In this document: positions 24,960 through 33,910 of the stretch, one piece after another
Position numbering within the stretch: the first letter of the stretch is position 1
Layout: each line of letters starts with the position of its first letter
Source: Ensifer adhaerens
GTDB lineage: Bacteria; Pseudomonadota; Alphaproteobacteria; Rhizobiales; Rhizobiaceae
Reading direction: 5' to 3'
NCBI RefSeq assembly: GCF_001270265.1
Contig: NZ_LGAP01000003.1
Coordinates: 247,248 to 311,247, forward strand
Length of the DNA: 64,000 nt
The notes under the pieces: generated by a model
Seen by the model: only the letters and a program-made list of their open reading frames with translations
The model's database searches: none
Told to the model about the DNA's origin: nothing
Translations under genes and position numbers: made by a program

Positions 24960-26030
24960 CTAGTCGGCCAGCAGACGGGCGGCCTGCGGCATCCATGACG
25001 CAAACACGGTGTCGCCAACCGACAGATCGTCCTGCGCACCTGAGTTGACGCGCCGAGCGTCTAGCGTTGCTCCGCTCTTCAGGCGCACCCGGTAATGCCG
25101 CCCGGCCCCGGCATAGCTGAACTGTTCGATGACGCCCTCAAGGCCGGTGCCCTGCTTGCTGAGCTCGACTCTTTCCGGCCGCACCGACACCCAGTAGCGA
25201 CCATTGGTCGAAATATGGTCGCTGGCCGTGGCAAGCACCGAGCCGCCTGCCTCCGCACTTTCGATTTTCAGCTCGTTGCCGGAGCGTCTAGCGCTGCCGC
25301 CTTCAAACACGTTCGCCTCGCCGAGAAATTTCGCGACGTAGCGGGAAACCGGTGTTTCGTAGACCTCGGCCGGCGATCCGATCTGCAGCACTTTGCCCTG
25401 TCGCATGATCGCGATGCGCGACGACACGGTCATTGCCTCATGCTGATCGTGGGTTACGATGATGAAGGTCAACCCCAGCTCCCGCTGGAGCCTGACCAGT
25501 TCGTGCTGGGTTTCCGTACGAAGGTTCTTGTCAAGCGCGCCGAGTGGCTCGTCCAGCAACAGCACTTTGGGACGCTTGACCAACGCCCGCGCCAGCGCGA
25601 CGCGCTGCCTTTGTCCGCCGGACAGCTGCTGCGGCTTGCGATCCAGCAACGCTGTCAGTTGGAGCTTTTCGGCCACCTCGCTGACGCGCTGCCGGATCTC
25701 GCCGCTTGCCAACCGGTCCTGCTGCAGGCCGAAGGCAATGTTCTTGCCCACCGACAGATGGGGAAACAGCGCGTAGGACTGGAACATCATGTTCGTTGGC
25801 CGCCGATGGGCCGGAACGTCGGTAACCTCATCCCCGTCGAGCCGGACGACACCCGACGTCGGTGTTTCGAAGCCGGCGATCATGCGCAGCAGGGTGGACT
25901 TGCCGCATCCGGATGGACCAAGGAGCGAAAAGAATTCCCCCTTCCCGATGCCGATCGAAACGTCGTCAACGGCGCTGAACAGACCGAAGGACTTGGATAG
26001 GTTTTCAATTGATACGTAGGATTGCAACAC
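24960..26030 (-). CDS. potG: Polyamine-type ABC transporter ATPase (PotG-like)
   Basis: A 356-residue ATP-binding subunit. Walker A is GPSGCGKST (about residues 38-46), the signature is LSGGQRQRVALARAL, Walker B is KVLLLDEPLGALD, and a TOBE domain occupies the C-terminal 90 residues (VRPERVELSK). The start is taken as GTG at 26030 because AAGGAC lies six bases before it and homology begins there; an ATG at 26066 would overlap the potF stop region. It energises import with PotH, PotI and PotF. Confidence 0.9.
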   Translation of the reverse strand: MLQSYVSIENLSKSFGLFSAVDDVSIGIGKGEFFSLLGPSGCGKSTLLRMIAGFETPTSGVVRLDGDEVTDVPAHRRPTNMMFQSYALFPHLSVGKNIAFGLQQDRLASGEIRQRVSEVAEKLQLTALLDRKPQQLSGGQRQRVALARALVKRPKVLLLDEPLGALDKNLRTETQHELVRLQRELGLTFIIVTHDQHEAMTVSSRIAIMRQGKVLQIGSPAEVYETPVSRYVAKFLGEANVFEGGSARRSGNELKIESAEAGGSVLATASDHISTNGRYWVSVRPERVELSKQGTGLEGVIEQFSYAGAGRHYRVRLKSGATLDARRVNSGAQDDLSVGDTVFASWMPQAARLLAD

Positions 26031-26066
26031 GGATGTCCTTCTGCTTCCGCTTCTCAGGCAACGCAC

Positions 26067-27173
26067 TCAGTTGCCGGCCCTAAACGCGGTCCACACCCGG
26101 GTGCGTTCGCGCGCCTGGCGCGGCGGAAGCGATTTGTCGACGAAGAGCTTGGCGCGGACTTCGGCGGGCGGATAGACGTTTGGGTCCGTGCGGATCGCCT
26201 CGTCGACCAGAGGTGTCGCCGCAGCATTGGCATTGGCGTAGAACACGTGGTTGCTGATGTCGGCGACGGTCTTCGGCTCGAGAACGTAATCGATGAAGGC
26301 CAGGGCTTGCTCCGGGTCGGGCGCGTCGCCAGGGATGGCCATCGTGTCGAAGGAGATGATGGTGCCCTCCTTCGGGATCGAATAGCTGACCGCAATGCCA
26401 TTGTTGGCTTCTTCCGCGCGCGCGGCGGCAATGCCCGCGTCGCCGCTCCACATCATCGCCAAGCAGAGCTGGCCGGAGGCCATGTCCGCCACCAGCTGGC
26501 CGCTCTGCATGTGGCGGATGTACGGGCGCAGCGTCAGGAGCAGATCCTTGGCCTTGTCGAGATCTTCCTGTTTTGTCGAATAGGGATCGAGACCGAGATA
26601 GTTCAGAGCGATCGGGATCACTTCGTTGGGCGCATCGACGATGCCGATGCCGCAGTCTTGAAACTTCTGCGCCAGCTCCGGCTTGAAGAACATGTCCAGG
26701 CTGTTCGTCGGCGCGGCACCAACCCGCTCCTCGACGAGCTTCGGATTGTAGGCGATCCCGGTCGTCAGCCACATGTACGGGATCAGATATTGATTGCCGG
26801 GGTCGTGTTCGGCAACAAGCTTCAGGAGATCCTTGTCCAGGTTCTTATAGTTTTTGAGACCGGAAGCATCGATCGGCTTCAGCGCGCCCGATTGGATGAG
26901 GCGCTCACCGACAGTTGCGCTTGGAAAGGCAACGTCGAAACCGCTTCCCCCTGCCAGCAGACGTGTCTCCAGAACTTCGAGCGAATCAAAGAAATCGACA
27001 CGGGGGTCGACGCCCGTGCGCTTGGCGAAGGTCGAAACTGTGTCTTCGGCGAAATAGTCGGAGAAGTTATAGATAAAGAGCTTATCTTCAGCCTTCGCTC
27101 CTGCGTGCGCATAGAGCAAGGCGATCGAGGCGACGGCAACCGAGTGCATCAGCGAACGGCACGAACCAGACAT
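26067..27173 (-). CDS. potF: Polyamine-type ABC transporter periplasmic binding protein (PotF/PotD-like)
   Basis: A 368-residue extracellular solute-binding protein. A signal peptide (about residues 1-28, ending AGAKA) precedes LFIYNFSDYFAEDTVSTFAKRTG, the conserved PotD/PotF start. GFDVAFPSATVGERLIQSG and YMWLTTGIAYN also fit the family. The start at 27173 (MSGSCRSLMHS) has GGGAGG nearby; the ORF extends upstream without homology. First gene of the potFGHI operon. Confidence 0.9.
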   Translation of the reverse strand: MSGSCRSLMHSVAVASIALLYAHAGAKAEDKLFIYNFSDYFAEDTVSTFAKRTGVDPRVDFFDSLEVLETRLLAGGSGFDVAFPSATVGERLIQSGALKPIDASGLKNYKNLDKDLLKLVAEHDPGNQYLIPYMWLTTGIAYNPKLVEERVGAAPTNSLDMFFKPELAQKFQDCGIGIVDAPNEVIPIALNYLGLDPYSTKQEDLDKAKDLLLTLRPYIRHMQSGQLVADMASGQLCLAMMWSGDAGIAAARAEEANNGIAVSYSIPKEGTIISFDTMAIPGDAPDPEQALAFIDYVLEPKTVADISNHVFYANANAAATPLVDEAIRTDPNVYPPAEVRAKLFVDKSLPPRQARERTRVWTAFRAGN

Positions 27174-27522
27174 GTTCCCTCCCAAGGATGACTTTTCTTG
27201 GGAAAAAGCCTGCTGGGGTAACGGGGAAGGGTCAACACTCCCTTTGGCTAGGCTGGTGGCGGTTCGGTGACGCGGCACATGACCAACGTCTCTAAAAAGA
27301 GCCATATTCCCAAGTGTCTTAGTGCAACTATACCGCGTCGAATACTGGTGCACAGCAGACAGTACCTACAGTCGAAGCACAGATTGCGTGCGGGTCAGAT
27401 TTACCCACATTGAAAGCGCCTATGATGGCTTGCAGCTGCGCAAAAGGCCTGGCAATCCGTGTGGCGGACAAAGGCGCTCTGAGCTCTTTCGAGCGAACAG
27501 AGAAGTACTTTGTGCTGCCAGC
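27174..27522. other. Intergenic region, 349 bases
   Basis: Lies between potF and the PfkB gene, both on the minus strand, so it holds the potF promoter and the end of the sugar operon. No open frame with family resemblance, repeat or convincing terminator was found. Confidence 0.5.
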
Positions 27523-28551
27523 CTATGTTCGGTTTGAATCCTGCAAGGATTGAGGCTTGACGCGTGACGGTCGTTCCAGCTCTTCCCTCAAGCCGGCTTT
27601 CTCAGACCTATTGCCGTTGTCGGCACCAATCAGCTCCATAATCTCCGCCAGCACGGGCATCGACGTTCCCGCCCCCTGCCGGGTCACCGCTATAGCCCCG
27701 AACGCATTGGCAAGCCGGCAGCATTCAGCTCCGGGCAATCCGGACAGCCGCCCGATAATGTGCCCGGCCGCGAAGGCATCGCCGGCCCCGGTCGTGTCGA
27801 CGGCAGCGACGAAAAACCACGGCGCGCTTTCAACCCCGGAATTTTGGTGGAGAGACGACCCTGCGGCATCATGCTTGAGGGCGATCCTTTTCACACCCTG
27901 GTGCAACAGCGACTTGATCGCCTCTTCGGCAGGTGTGTCGGAGCCTGCTCCTGCCAGCGGCGCAAGATCGGCTCCGCCCAGCATGATGGTGTCGAGTTTC
28001 GGCAGCAGATTGCGCACCTGCGGCGCGACCGACAGGGCAATCCCGGCGGGAATATCTAGAGTGACGGGGATATGCCGCTCCTGCGCAAGCTCGATTGCTC
28101 TCATCGCTGCGTCGGACTGCGGACTTTGCAACAAGGCGTAACCGGAGAGATGAAAGAGCGCCGCATCGTCAAACGTATCGCCGACGATCGATGCCGGGGA
28201 CAGGTGCGCGTTGGCCCCGCGATAGGCAAACATCGTTCGCTCGCCGCCCTTGCCGACGGTCACGATGTTCGTTTGCGTCGGCTCCAACGGGTCCCGGCCG
28301 ATCCATGCCGTCGAAACGCCGGTGTCTTCGAGCGAAGACAGCGCCTGCTGTCCCCATGCGTCTTGTCCCACCCGGCCGATCAGCCGGCAGTCGTGGCCGG
28401 CGCGCGAAAGCGCGATAGCTGTATTGGTGGCCGAACCACCCAGCATGTGCCGCTGGGCGGTTGCGATCGCCTCTCCGCCCTCGGGCGGATACGCAGGGAT
28501 ATCAAGCACCAGGTCGATATTAATATCCCCCAGGAGGACGATCGCTGCCAT
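27523..28551 (-). CDS. PfkB-family carbohydrate kinase
   Basis: A 342-residue ribokinase-type kinase. The N-terminal signature GDINIDLVLDIPAYPPEGGEAIA and GGSATNTAIALSRAG (about residues 38-52) are present, and the C-terminal PfkB signature DTTGAGDAFAAG (about 255-266) carries the catalytic Asp. The substrate, a sugar or sugar conjugate, cannot be told from sequence. It is the last gene of the ABC-transporter operon, ten bases after the PLP-enzyme gene. Family relatives include fructoselysine kinase and adenosine kinase. The tail (about 30 residues) is longer than usual. Confidence 0.9.
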   Translation of the reverse strand: MAAIVLLGDINIDLVLDIPAYPPEGGEAIATAQRHMLGGSATNTAIALSRAGHDCRLIGRVGQDAWGQQALSSLEDTGVSTAWIGRDPLEPTQTNIVTVGKGGERTMFAYRGANAHLSPASIVGDTFDDAALFHLSGYALLQSPQSDAAMRAIELAQERHIPVTLDIPAGIALSVAPQVRNLLPKLDTIMLGGADLAPLAGAGSDTPAEEAIKSLLHQGVKRIALKHDAAGSSLHQNSGVESAPWFFVAAVDTTGAGDAFAAGHIIGRLSGLPGAECCRLANAFGAIAVTRQGAGTSMPVLAEIMELIGADNGNRSEKAGLREELERPSRVKPQSLQDSNRT

Positions 28552-28561
28552 TGCACAAACC

Positions 28562-29764
28562 CTAGATATCGAGATGCATTTGTTCTATCGCCTGATCTAC
28601 GTCGGCGATGATGTCGTCAACATGTTCGATACCGACCGAGAAACGCACCAGGCCATCGACCACGCCCATCGCCTCGCGCTCCTGGCTGGGAATGTCGAGA
28701 AAGGCCATGGTCGCGGGCATCTGCGTTGTGGTGCGCAGTCCACCGAGGCTCGCCGCGAACGAGCCGAGCTTCAGGCGCTTCAGCAGCCGCACACCCGAAG
28801 CCTCGTCCTCGACGCAGAAAGAGAGCATGGCGCCGCCGCCGCGCAACTGCTCGCTCGCCGAGGCATGGTTCGGATGCGAGGGCAGTCCCGGATAGAAAAC
28901 CCGCTTGACCTTGGGATGGGCTTCGAGATGTTTTGCAAGCGCTAGCGCATTGGCGCATTGCTTTTCAAGACGCAGCGCAAGCGTCTGCGCACCGCGGAGC
29001 AACAGCCAGGCATTGAACGGTGACAGCGGTGCGCCGAGCTTGTTGAGGGTGTTCCAGCGCACGTCTTCCAGCCAATCGGCAGGCAGGATGTCGGACTTCA
29101 GCGTGATCACCCCGCCGACCGCATCATTGTGGCCGCCGATGAATTTGGTCGCGCTTTCTACGACGACGTCGACACCGAACTCGTGGGGTCGGCAAACCGC
29201 AGGCGATGCGAAAGTGTTGTCGCAAATCACGACGATGCCGCGCGCATGGGCAAGTTCCACCAGCGCCTTGAGCGGCGGCACCTTCATGGTCGGATTGGCG
29301 ATCGCCTCGACGTAGAGAACCTTGGTCTCATCGGTAAACGCGTTTTCGACGGCACGGACATCGGTGCAATCGACAAGGCTGACCTTCAGCCCGAAATCGG
29401 CCGCGCGGTGATCGAAGAACTCGTGCGTGCTCGAATAGGTGGTGAGATCCGCAACGATGTGGTCTCCCGCCTTCAGGATGCCGAACAGCGCATGCGAGAT
29501 CGCGGCCATTCCGGAAGCCGTCGCCAGGCAGGCAGTACCACCCGTCAGCTGGGCGATGTGTTCTTCGAACTTGTATTCCGTCGGGTTGCCGCAGCGCGAA
29601 TAGATATTCACTTCCTTGCGCGCGCCGGCGACGATCTGGTCGTAGATGTCGCCGCCATACTGGAAGTTCGCCGACATGTAGATCGGATAGCTGATCGACT
29701 GGGAATGCTCCTCCGGGGTGTAGAAGACTGCCCGGCTAGCAAAATCGAGCTCTTTAGGCGACAT
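28562..29764 (-). CDS. Cys/Met-metabolism PLP-dependent enzyme (gamma-lyase/synthase type)
   Basis: A 400-residue enzyme of the cystathionine gamma-synthase / methionine gamma-lyase family. YSRCGNPTEYKFEEHIAQLTGG and SGMAAISHALFG mark the cofactor pocket, and VVESATKFIGGHNDAVGG holds the PLP-binding Lys. In this operon the partner is a sugar transporter and a PfkB kinase, unusual company for a sulfur-amino-acid enzyme, so the true substrate may be a sugar-amino-acid or thio-sugar conjugate (inference). Canonical gamma-synthase function cannot be excluded. Confidence 0.88.
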   Translation of the reverse strand: MSPKELDFASRAVFYTPEEHSQSISYPIYMSANFQYGGDIYDQIVAGARKEVNIYSRCGNPTEYKFEEHIAQLTGGTACLATASGMAAISHALFGILKAGDHIVADLTTYSSTHEFFDHRAADFGLKVSLVDCTDVRAVENAFTDETKVLYVEAIANPTMKVPPLKALVELAHARGIVVICDNTFASPAVCRPHEFGVDVVVESATKFIGGHNDAVGGVITLKSDILPADWLEDVRWNTLNKLGAPLSPFNAWLLLRGAQTLALRLEKQCANALALAKHLEAHPKVKRVFYPGLPSHPNHASASEQLRGGGAMLSFCVEDEASGVRLLKRLKLGSFAASLGGLRTTTQMPATMAFLDIPSQEREAMGVVDGLVRFSVGIEHVDDIIADVDQAIEQMHLDI

Positions 29765-29810
29765 GAAACTTCTCCTGCATTGGACCAGGCTTTACCCAAG
29801 TCATTAAAGG

Positions 29811-30647
29811 CTATTCCTTGACGGCACCGCCGAGCAAAGCGGCGGTGATCTGGCGTTCGAAAAAGATGAAGAGGACGAGCGGCGCGATTGCCGCGATCAG
29901 GATTGCCGCCAGCATCACCGGATAATTGGTGATGTGCTCGCCGACGAAATCGGTAAGCCCCACGGGCAGCGTCTTGCGCGCCGGACTGTTGATGAAGACG
30001 ACCGGAAACAGGAAATCGTTCCAGACCCAGATCATGTTGACGATCGCCGCGGTGAACATCGCCGGGCGGGCGATCGGCAGCGCAACACGGGCGAAGATCG
30101 ACCACTCGGAGGCACCATCCATGCGCGCCGCGTCGAAGAGTTCACGCGGAAGCGTGTTGAAGAAGGCCTGCATGATGAAGATCGTGACCGGCACGTTGAA
30201 GGCGGCGGTCGGCAGGACGACACCCATATGCGTGTCCAGCAGTCCGGCGCCACGAAGCATCACCACCAAGGGCACGAGCGCCACATAGGCGGGTATCGCC
30301 ATGGCCGCCGTCAGGCCGAGTTCGACCGCAGGCATCCAGCGCGGACGATAAACCGCTAGCGCATAGCCCGCCAAGGTCGCGACGGCCACCGTGATAATCG
30401 TCGCTCCTGCCATGATCAGTAGCGAATTGACAGCATAACCGCCAAGCGCGCCGCCACTCCAGGCGCCGACATAGGCGTCAAGCGAGAAGCTCGTGGGCAA
30501 AGACCAGACCGAACGCATGAACTCCTTGTTGGTCTTGAAGGTGCTGTAGATCATCCAGATGAACGGGAACACCACCAGCAGCACATGCAGCGTCAGGAGA
30601 ACAAGGACCACCGTGTTGGTCACAGTCCAGCGGCGAACGGCACCCAT
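29811..30647 (-). CDS. Sugar ABC transporter permease (MalG/CUT1-like)
   Basis: A 278-residue inner membrane permease with six transmembrane helices. The EAA loop is ELFDAARMDGASEWSIFARVALPIARPA (about residues 175-202). It belongs to the carbohydrate CUT1 family and pairs with the permease encoded four bases upstream. No ATPase gene lies in this operon, so it probably shares an MsmX/UgpC-like ATPase encoded elsewhere. Confidence 0.9.
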   Translation of the reverse strand: MGAVRRWTVTNTVVLVLLTLHVLLVVFPFIWMIYSTFKTNKEFMRSVWSLPTSFSLDAYVGAWSGGALGGYAVNSLLIMAGATIITVAVATLAGYALAVYRPRWMPAVELGLTAAMAIPAYVALVPLVVMLRGAGLLDTHMGVVLPTAAFNVPVTIFIMQAFFNTLPRELFDAARMDGASEWSIFARVALPIARPAMFTAAIVNMIWVWNDFLFPVVFINSPARKTLPVGLTDFVGEHITNYPVMLAAILIAAIAPLVLFIFFERQITAALLGGAVKE

Positions 30648-30650
30648 GGC

Positions 30651-31553
30651 TCAAGTTCTCCCGCCGACGCCGGCTCTTTTCAGATACCGGAAGACGAGCC
30701 AAGCGCCGATCGCAGTCAGCAACATCTGCGTGAAGCCGATCGTTGCGGCGTAGCCCATCTCGAAGCTGCCGAAGCCCATCTTGTAGAGGTAGGTGGAAAC
30801 CACCTCGCTTGCATGGTTCGGGCCGCCATTGGTCAGGACAAAGACGAGTGAGAAGGTCTTGAGCGAGCCGATGATCGCAAGGAGAGAATTGGCACGCACC
30901 GCGTCTCCGACCATCGGGATGGTGATCGAGAAGAACTTGGTGAAATGGCCGGCCCCGTCGATCTCGGCAGCCTCATAGACGCTTTCGGGCACACTCCTCA
31001 CCGCGGCCACGAAAAGCAGGACGTAGAGGCCGAGATAGGTGAAGCTCATCACCACCACCACGGCCGAAAACGCAGTGCCGGATTCGCCGAGCCAACCGCG
31101 CTTCAGGCCGTCCAGCCCAAGCGCGCCGAATGCCGCGTTCACCAGGCCGAAATAGGGATTGTACATGAAGCGCCAGAGCAGCCCGATGCAGATCTCGCTG
31201 ACCATCACCGGTACAAGATAGAAGAACAGGAATATCCGGCTGAAGGCGGGCACGATGCGCACCAGGCAGTAGGCGATGCAAAGCGCCAGAAACACCTGGA
31301 AAACCATCGCCGAAAGCGCGACGAGAAGGTTGCGGCCAAGCGCTCGCCAGAAGATCGGGTCGCCGGCCAGGCGGACGAAATTGCCTGCCCCTTGGAAGAT
31401 GGGTGCAGACGCTCCGTCCCAACTGAAAAGCGAAAGCCAACCGGCATAGACGACGGGATAGGCGACGAAGGCTGCAATGAGCAGGAATGCAGGTGACAGG
31501 AACAGGAGTGCCGCCCTGTTGTGGCTGTTGCCAAAGCCTTTGCTGGTACTCAT
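30651..31553 (-). CDS. Sugar ABC transporter permease (MalF/CUT1-like)
   Basis: A 300-residue permease with six transmembrane helices. The EAA loop is ESVYEAAEIDGAGHFTKFFSITIPMVGD (about residues 192-219). The start at 31553 (MSTSKGFGNSHN) was chosen; the ORF runs further upstream through a stable hairpin without homology. It forms the channel with the MalG-like protein. It follows the binding-protein gene across a 73-base spacer containing that hairpin. Confidence 0.9.
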   Translation of the reverse strand: MSTSKGFGNSHNRAALLFLSPAFLLIAAFVAYPVVYAGWLSLFSWDGASAPIFQGAGNFVRLAGDPIFWRALGRNLLVALSAMVFQVFLALCIAYCLVRIVPAFSRIFLFFYLVPVMVSEICIGLLWRFMYNPYFGLVNAAFGALGLDGLKRGWLGESGTAFSAVVVVMSFTYLGLYVLLFVAAVRSVPESVYEAAEIDGAGHFTKFFSITIPMVGDAVRANSLLAIIGSLKTFSLVFVLTNGGPNHASEVVSTYLYKMGFGSFEMGYAATIGFTQMLLTAIGAWLVFRYLKRAGVGGRT

Positions 31554-31574
31554 CGATCTTACGCTCCATGGAGG

Positions 31575-31605
31575 GCTTGCGCGGCGAGCGGCTTGCCGCG
31601 CAAGC
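31575..31605. other. Intercistronic hairpin between binding-protein and permease genes
   Basis: GCTTGCGCGGC (31575-31585) pairs perfectly with GCCGCGCAAGC (31595-31605) around a nine-base loop. Such hairpins after solute-binding-protein genes protect the upstream mRNA and reduce readthrough, giving excess binding protein over permeases. No T-run follows, so it is not a full terminator. Confidence 0.65.
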
Positions 31606-31626
31606 GGATCATGTCGCTGGGGCCAA

Positions 31627-32890
31627 TTACTTGTCGGCCCGCAGCGCATCCTCGAGACGCTTGGCCGCATCGGCCGGCGGCACCGAGCCGTCAAGCACGC
31701 CCTGGAGCGATGTGTAGTAGATGTTGGTAGATGTTGGTCGCAGCCGGCGGCATCGCCGTGTCGTAGAAGGGATCGAGGTGGCCTGCATCAGCCATCAGCT
31801 TGCTGCTGATATCGAACAGGACCGGGCCTGCGGCGGCCTCAGTCGTCGCGTCCTTCACAGTGACCATTGTCTTTCGAAGCTCGACATACTTGGTCATGAC
31901 CTGGCGCGACGTCAGGAACTTGAGCAAGGTCACGGCATCGGCCTTGTTCTCGGCCTTCTGCGAGATCCCGAATGTGGCGGCGACGCCGGCCAGGACGTCA
32001 GACTGGTCACCAGCCCCGTCCTTGACTGTCGGGAATGCGAAGTAGCCGAGCTTGAAGCCTTCAGGCGCATCCGCGGAGGCGCCGATCTGCCACGTGCCGT
32101 TCAGCATCATGGCCGCCTGGCCGTTGAGGAAGAGCATGTTGGCTTCCTGGTCGCCCATGCCGTTGAAGCCGATCGGGAAATAGCCCTTGCTCGAAAGCGC
32201 GGCGACATGTTCCAGCGCCTTGGTTGCCTCGTCGCCGAGCGTGGCTTTGGCATCCTTGTTGACGAAGGAGGAGACCACACCGGATCCCTTGAGACGCATT
32301 TCGAGATACTGGAACCAGAACGTTGCCGGCCAGGCGTCCTTGTTGCCAAGCGCGAACGGGACAACGCCCTCGCCCTTGATCGTCTCGGCCAATGCCAGAA
32401 GCTCATCGTAGCTCGACGGCACCGTCCAGCCTTTTTCCGCAAAGAGCGCTTTGTCGTACCAGAAGACGACGGAGTCGACATCGACGGGAACGGCGTAGGC
32501 ATGGCCATCCTTGCTTGTCTGCGCGAGCGCGCTTTCAAGGAAGCTGTCGCCCCAGCCGTCCTTGGCAAGGTCCGCGTCGAGCGCATACATCTGCCCGCCA
32601 TTGACGAAGGCGTTCAGGAATCCGCCGGGCAGCGTGTAGAACACGTCAGGCGGATTGCCCGACGCCATGGCCGTGTTGAGTTTGGTCTTATAGGCCGACT
32701 GCTCGGCCGCAACGACATCCAGCTTGATGTCGGGATGGACCTTGGCAAATTCGTCCAGTGCGAAGTTGATGAAATCGACCTTGTCCTGCTGACCCGCATA
32801 GGCGTGCCAGAAGGAGAGTTCACCGGCCGCGGCCGGAAGGGCGGTCAGCACCACGGCCGCACCAGCAATCAACAAACGCTTCAGTCCCAT
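31627..32890 (-). pseudogene. Sugar ABC transporter binding protein, frameshifted near the C-terminus
   Basis: The intact frame (31691-32890, 399 residues) encodes a CUT1 extracellular solute-binding protein with a signal peptide (residues 1-22, ending PAAAG) and a family start LSFWHAYAGQQDKVDF. After PPAATNIY the frame reads QHLLHIAPGRA and stops. A 10-base unit, GTAGATGTTG, is present twice in tandem at 31717-31736. Removing one copy restores the frame YYTSLQGVLDGSVPPADAAK RLEDALRADK, ending at a TAA at 31627-31629. The last about 30 residues are therefore replaced by 11. The protein might still fold, but loss of the C-terminal helix probably impairs it. Confidence 0.85.
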
Positions 32891-33036
32891 GACATCCTCC
32901 CAGAAGTCCAGCAGCGCATCTCATCGCGTCAATGCAGTGATGCCACATCATATCAATCATGTCTATAGTGACACCACAACATGACTGTGCTAGCCTCCTC
33001 GCCAGGCGCACCGCGAACCCGAAAAGGGCCCCGTCA

Positions 33037-33891
33037 ATGATCAATGATTTGCGAGGCAACAGCATCCCAGCCAGCAGCCGGCTTCGAAGCGTGCTGCCGA
33101 AATTGTCCGATTCCGAACGACGCGTGGCGCTTTGGATGCTCGACAACAGCGACAGCGCCATCCGCCAGTCGATGTCGGCAATCGCCCAGGCGACGGATGT
33201 CAGCGATACGACCGTGCTGCGCATGTGTCGCACCGCCGGCTTCGAGGGGTTCACCGATCTCAAGCTGGCGCTGGCCCAGGAGCCGCGCACCGTTCAAGCC
33301 GAAATATCGACCGAGCCGCAGACAAGCGACCTGCAGGCTGCCGCCAGATTGTTTCGGGCCATCAGCCAGGCCCTGACCGATACGCTCGGCGTTCTCAATG
33401 AAAAGACCCTGGCCGAAGCAATCGATCTGATGGCCGGTGCCAGGCACATATTGGTCGGAGGCGTCGGCGGATCCGGCATCGTCGCGCAGGCATTTTATCA
33501 ACGCTGTATTCGGCTGGGTCTGCGCTGCGATGCGCCGGTCGATTCCCAGTTGCAGATCATGCATGCGGCGCTGACCGGACCAGGCGATCTCGTCGTCGCC
33601 ATCTCCTATTCGGGCATCACCAGCGATCCGGTTCTGGTGCTGCAGGAAGCCAAGTCGCGTGGCGCCTCGACGCTCTGTATCACCGGCAACAGCAGCTCAC
33701 CGCTCGCCCGCCTCGCCGACGTCGTTTTGGTCAGCGTCTCGCATGAGCAGGGCAGCGAGCCGATGGCAGCCCAGATCGCGCAGATGACATTGGTCGACGC
33801 GCTCTATTCCGTCTTCGCCGCACGCAATACCGAGCGGGTTCAACTCACCGAGGAGCGCATGGTCAAGGCGATCCTCCCGAAATCCATCTAG
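33037..33891 (+). CDS. RpiR/MurR-family transcriptional regulator
   Basis: A 284-residue regulator. An N-terminal HTH_6 domain (about residues 10-80; SDSERRVALWMLDNSDSAIRQSMSAIAQATDVSDTTVLRMCR) is followed by a SIS sugar-phosphate-binding domain (about 125-250; ARHILVGGVGGSGIVAQAF, ISYSGITSDPVLVLQEAKSRGAST). It diverges from the ABC operon and probably represses it until a phosphorylated sugar, likely the PfkB product, binds the SIS domain. The start at 33037 has AAGGG upstream; an ATG at 32959 has no ribosome site. Confidence 0.9.
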   Translation: MINDLRGNSIPASSRLRSVLPKLSDSERRVALWMLDNSDSAIRQSMSAIAQATDVSDTTVLRMCRTAGFEGFTDLKLALAQEPRTVQAEISTEPQTSDLQAAARLFRAISQALTDTLGVLNEKTLAEAIDLMAGARHILVGGVGGSGIVAQAFYQRCIRLGLRCDAPVDSQLQIMHAALTGPGDLVVAISYSGITSDPVLVLQEAKSRGASTLCITGNSSSPLARLADVVLVSVSHEQGSEPMAAQIAQMTLVDALYSVFAARNTERVQLTEERMVKAILPKSI

Positions 33892-33910
33892 CCAAAACAC
33901 GAGCAAGTCC

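Noticed and set aside
31721..32968. Plus-strand open frame of 415 codons
   Set aside because: Antisense to the ABC binding protein; no family features.
32942..32993. TGTC-N6-GACA element between the binding-protein and rpiR genes considered as an RpiR operator
   Set aside because: Only four-base arms and a single copy; too weak to call.
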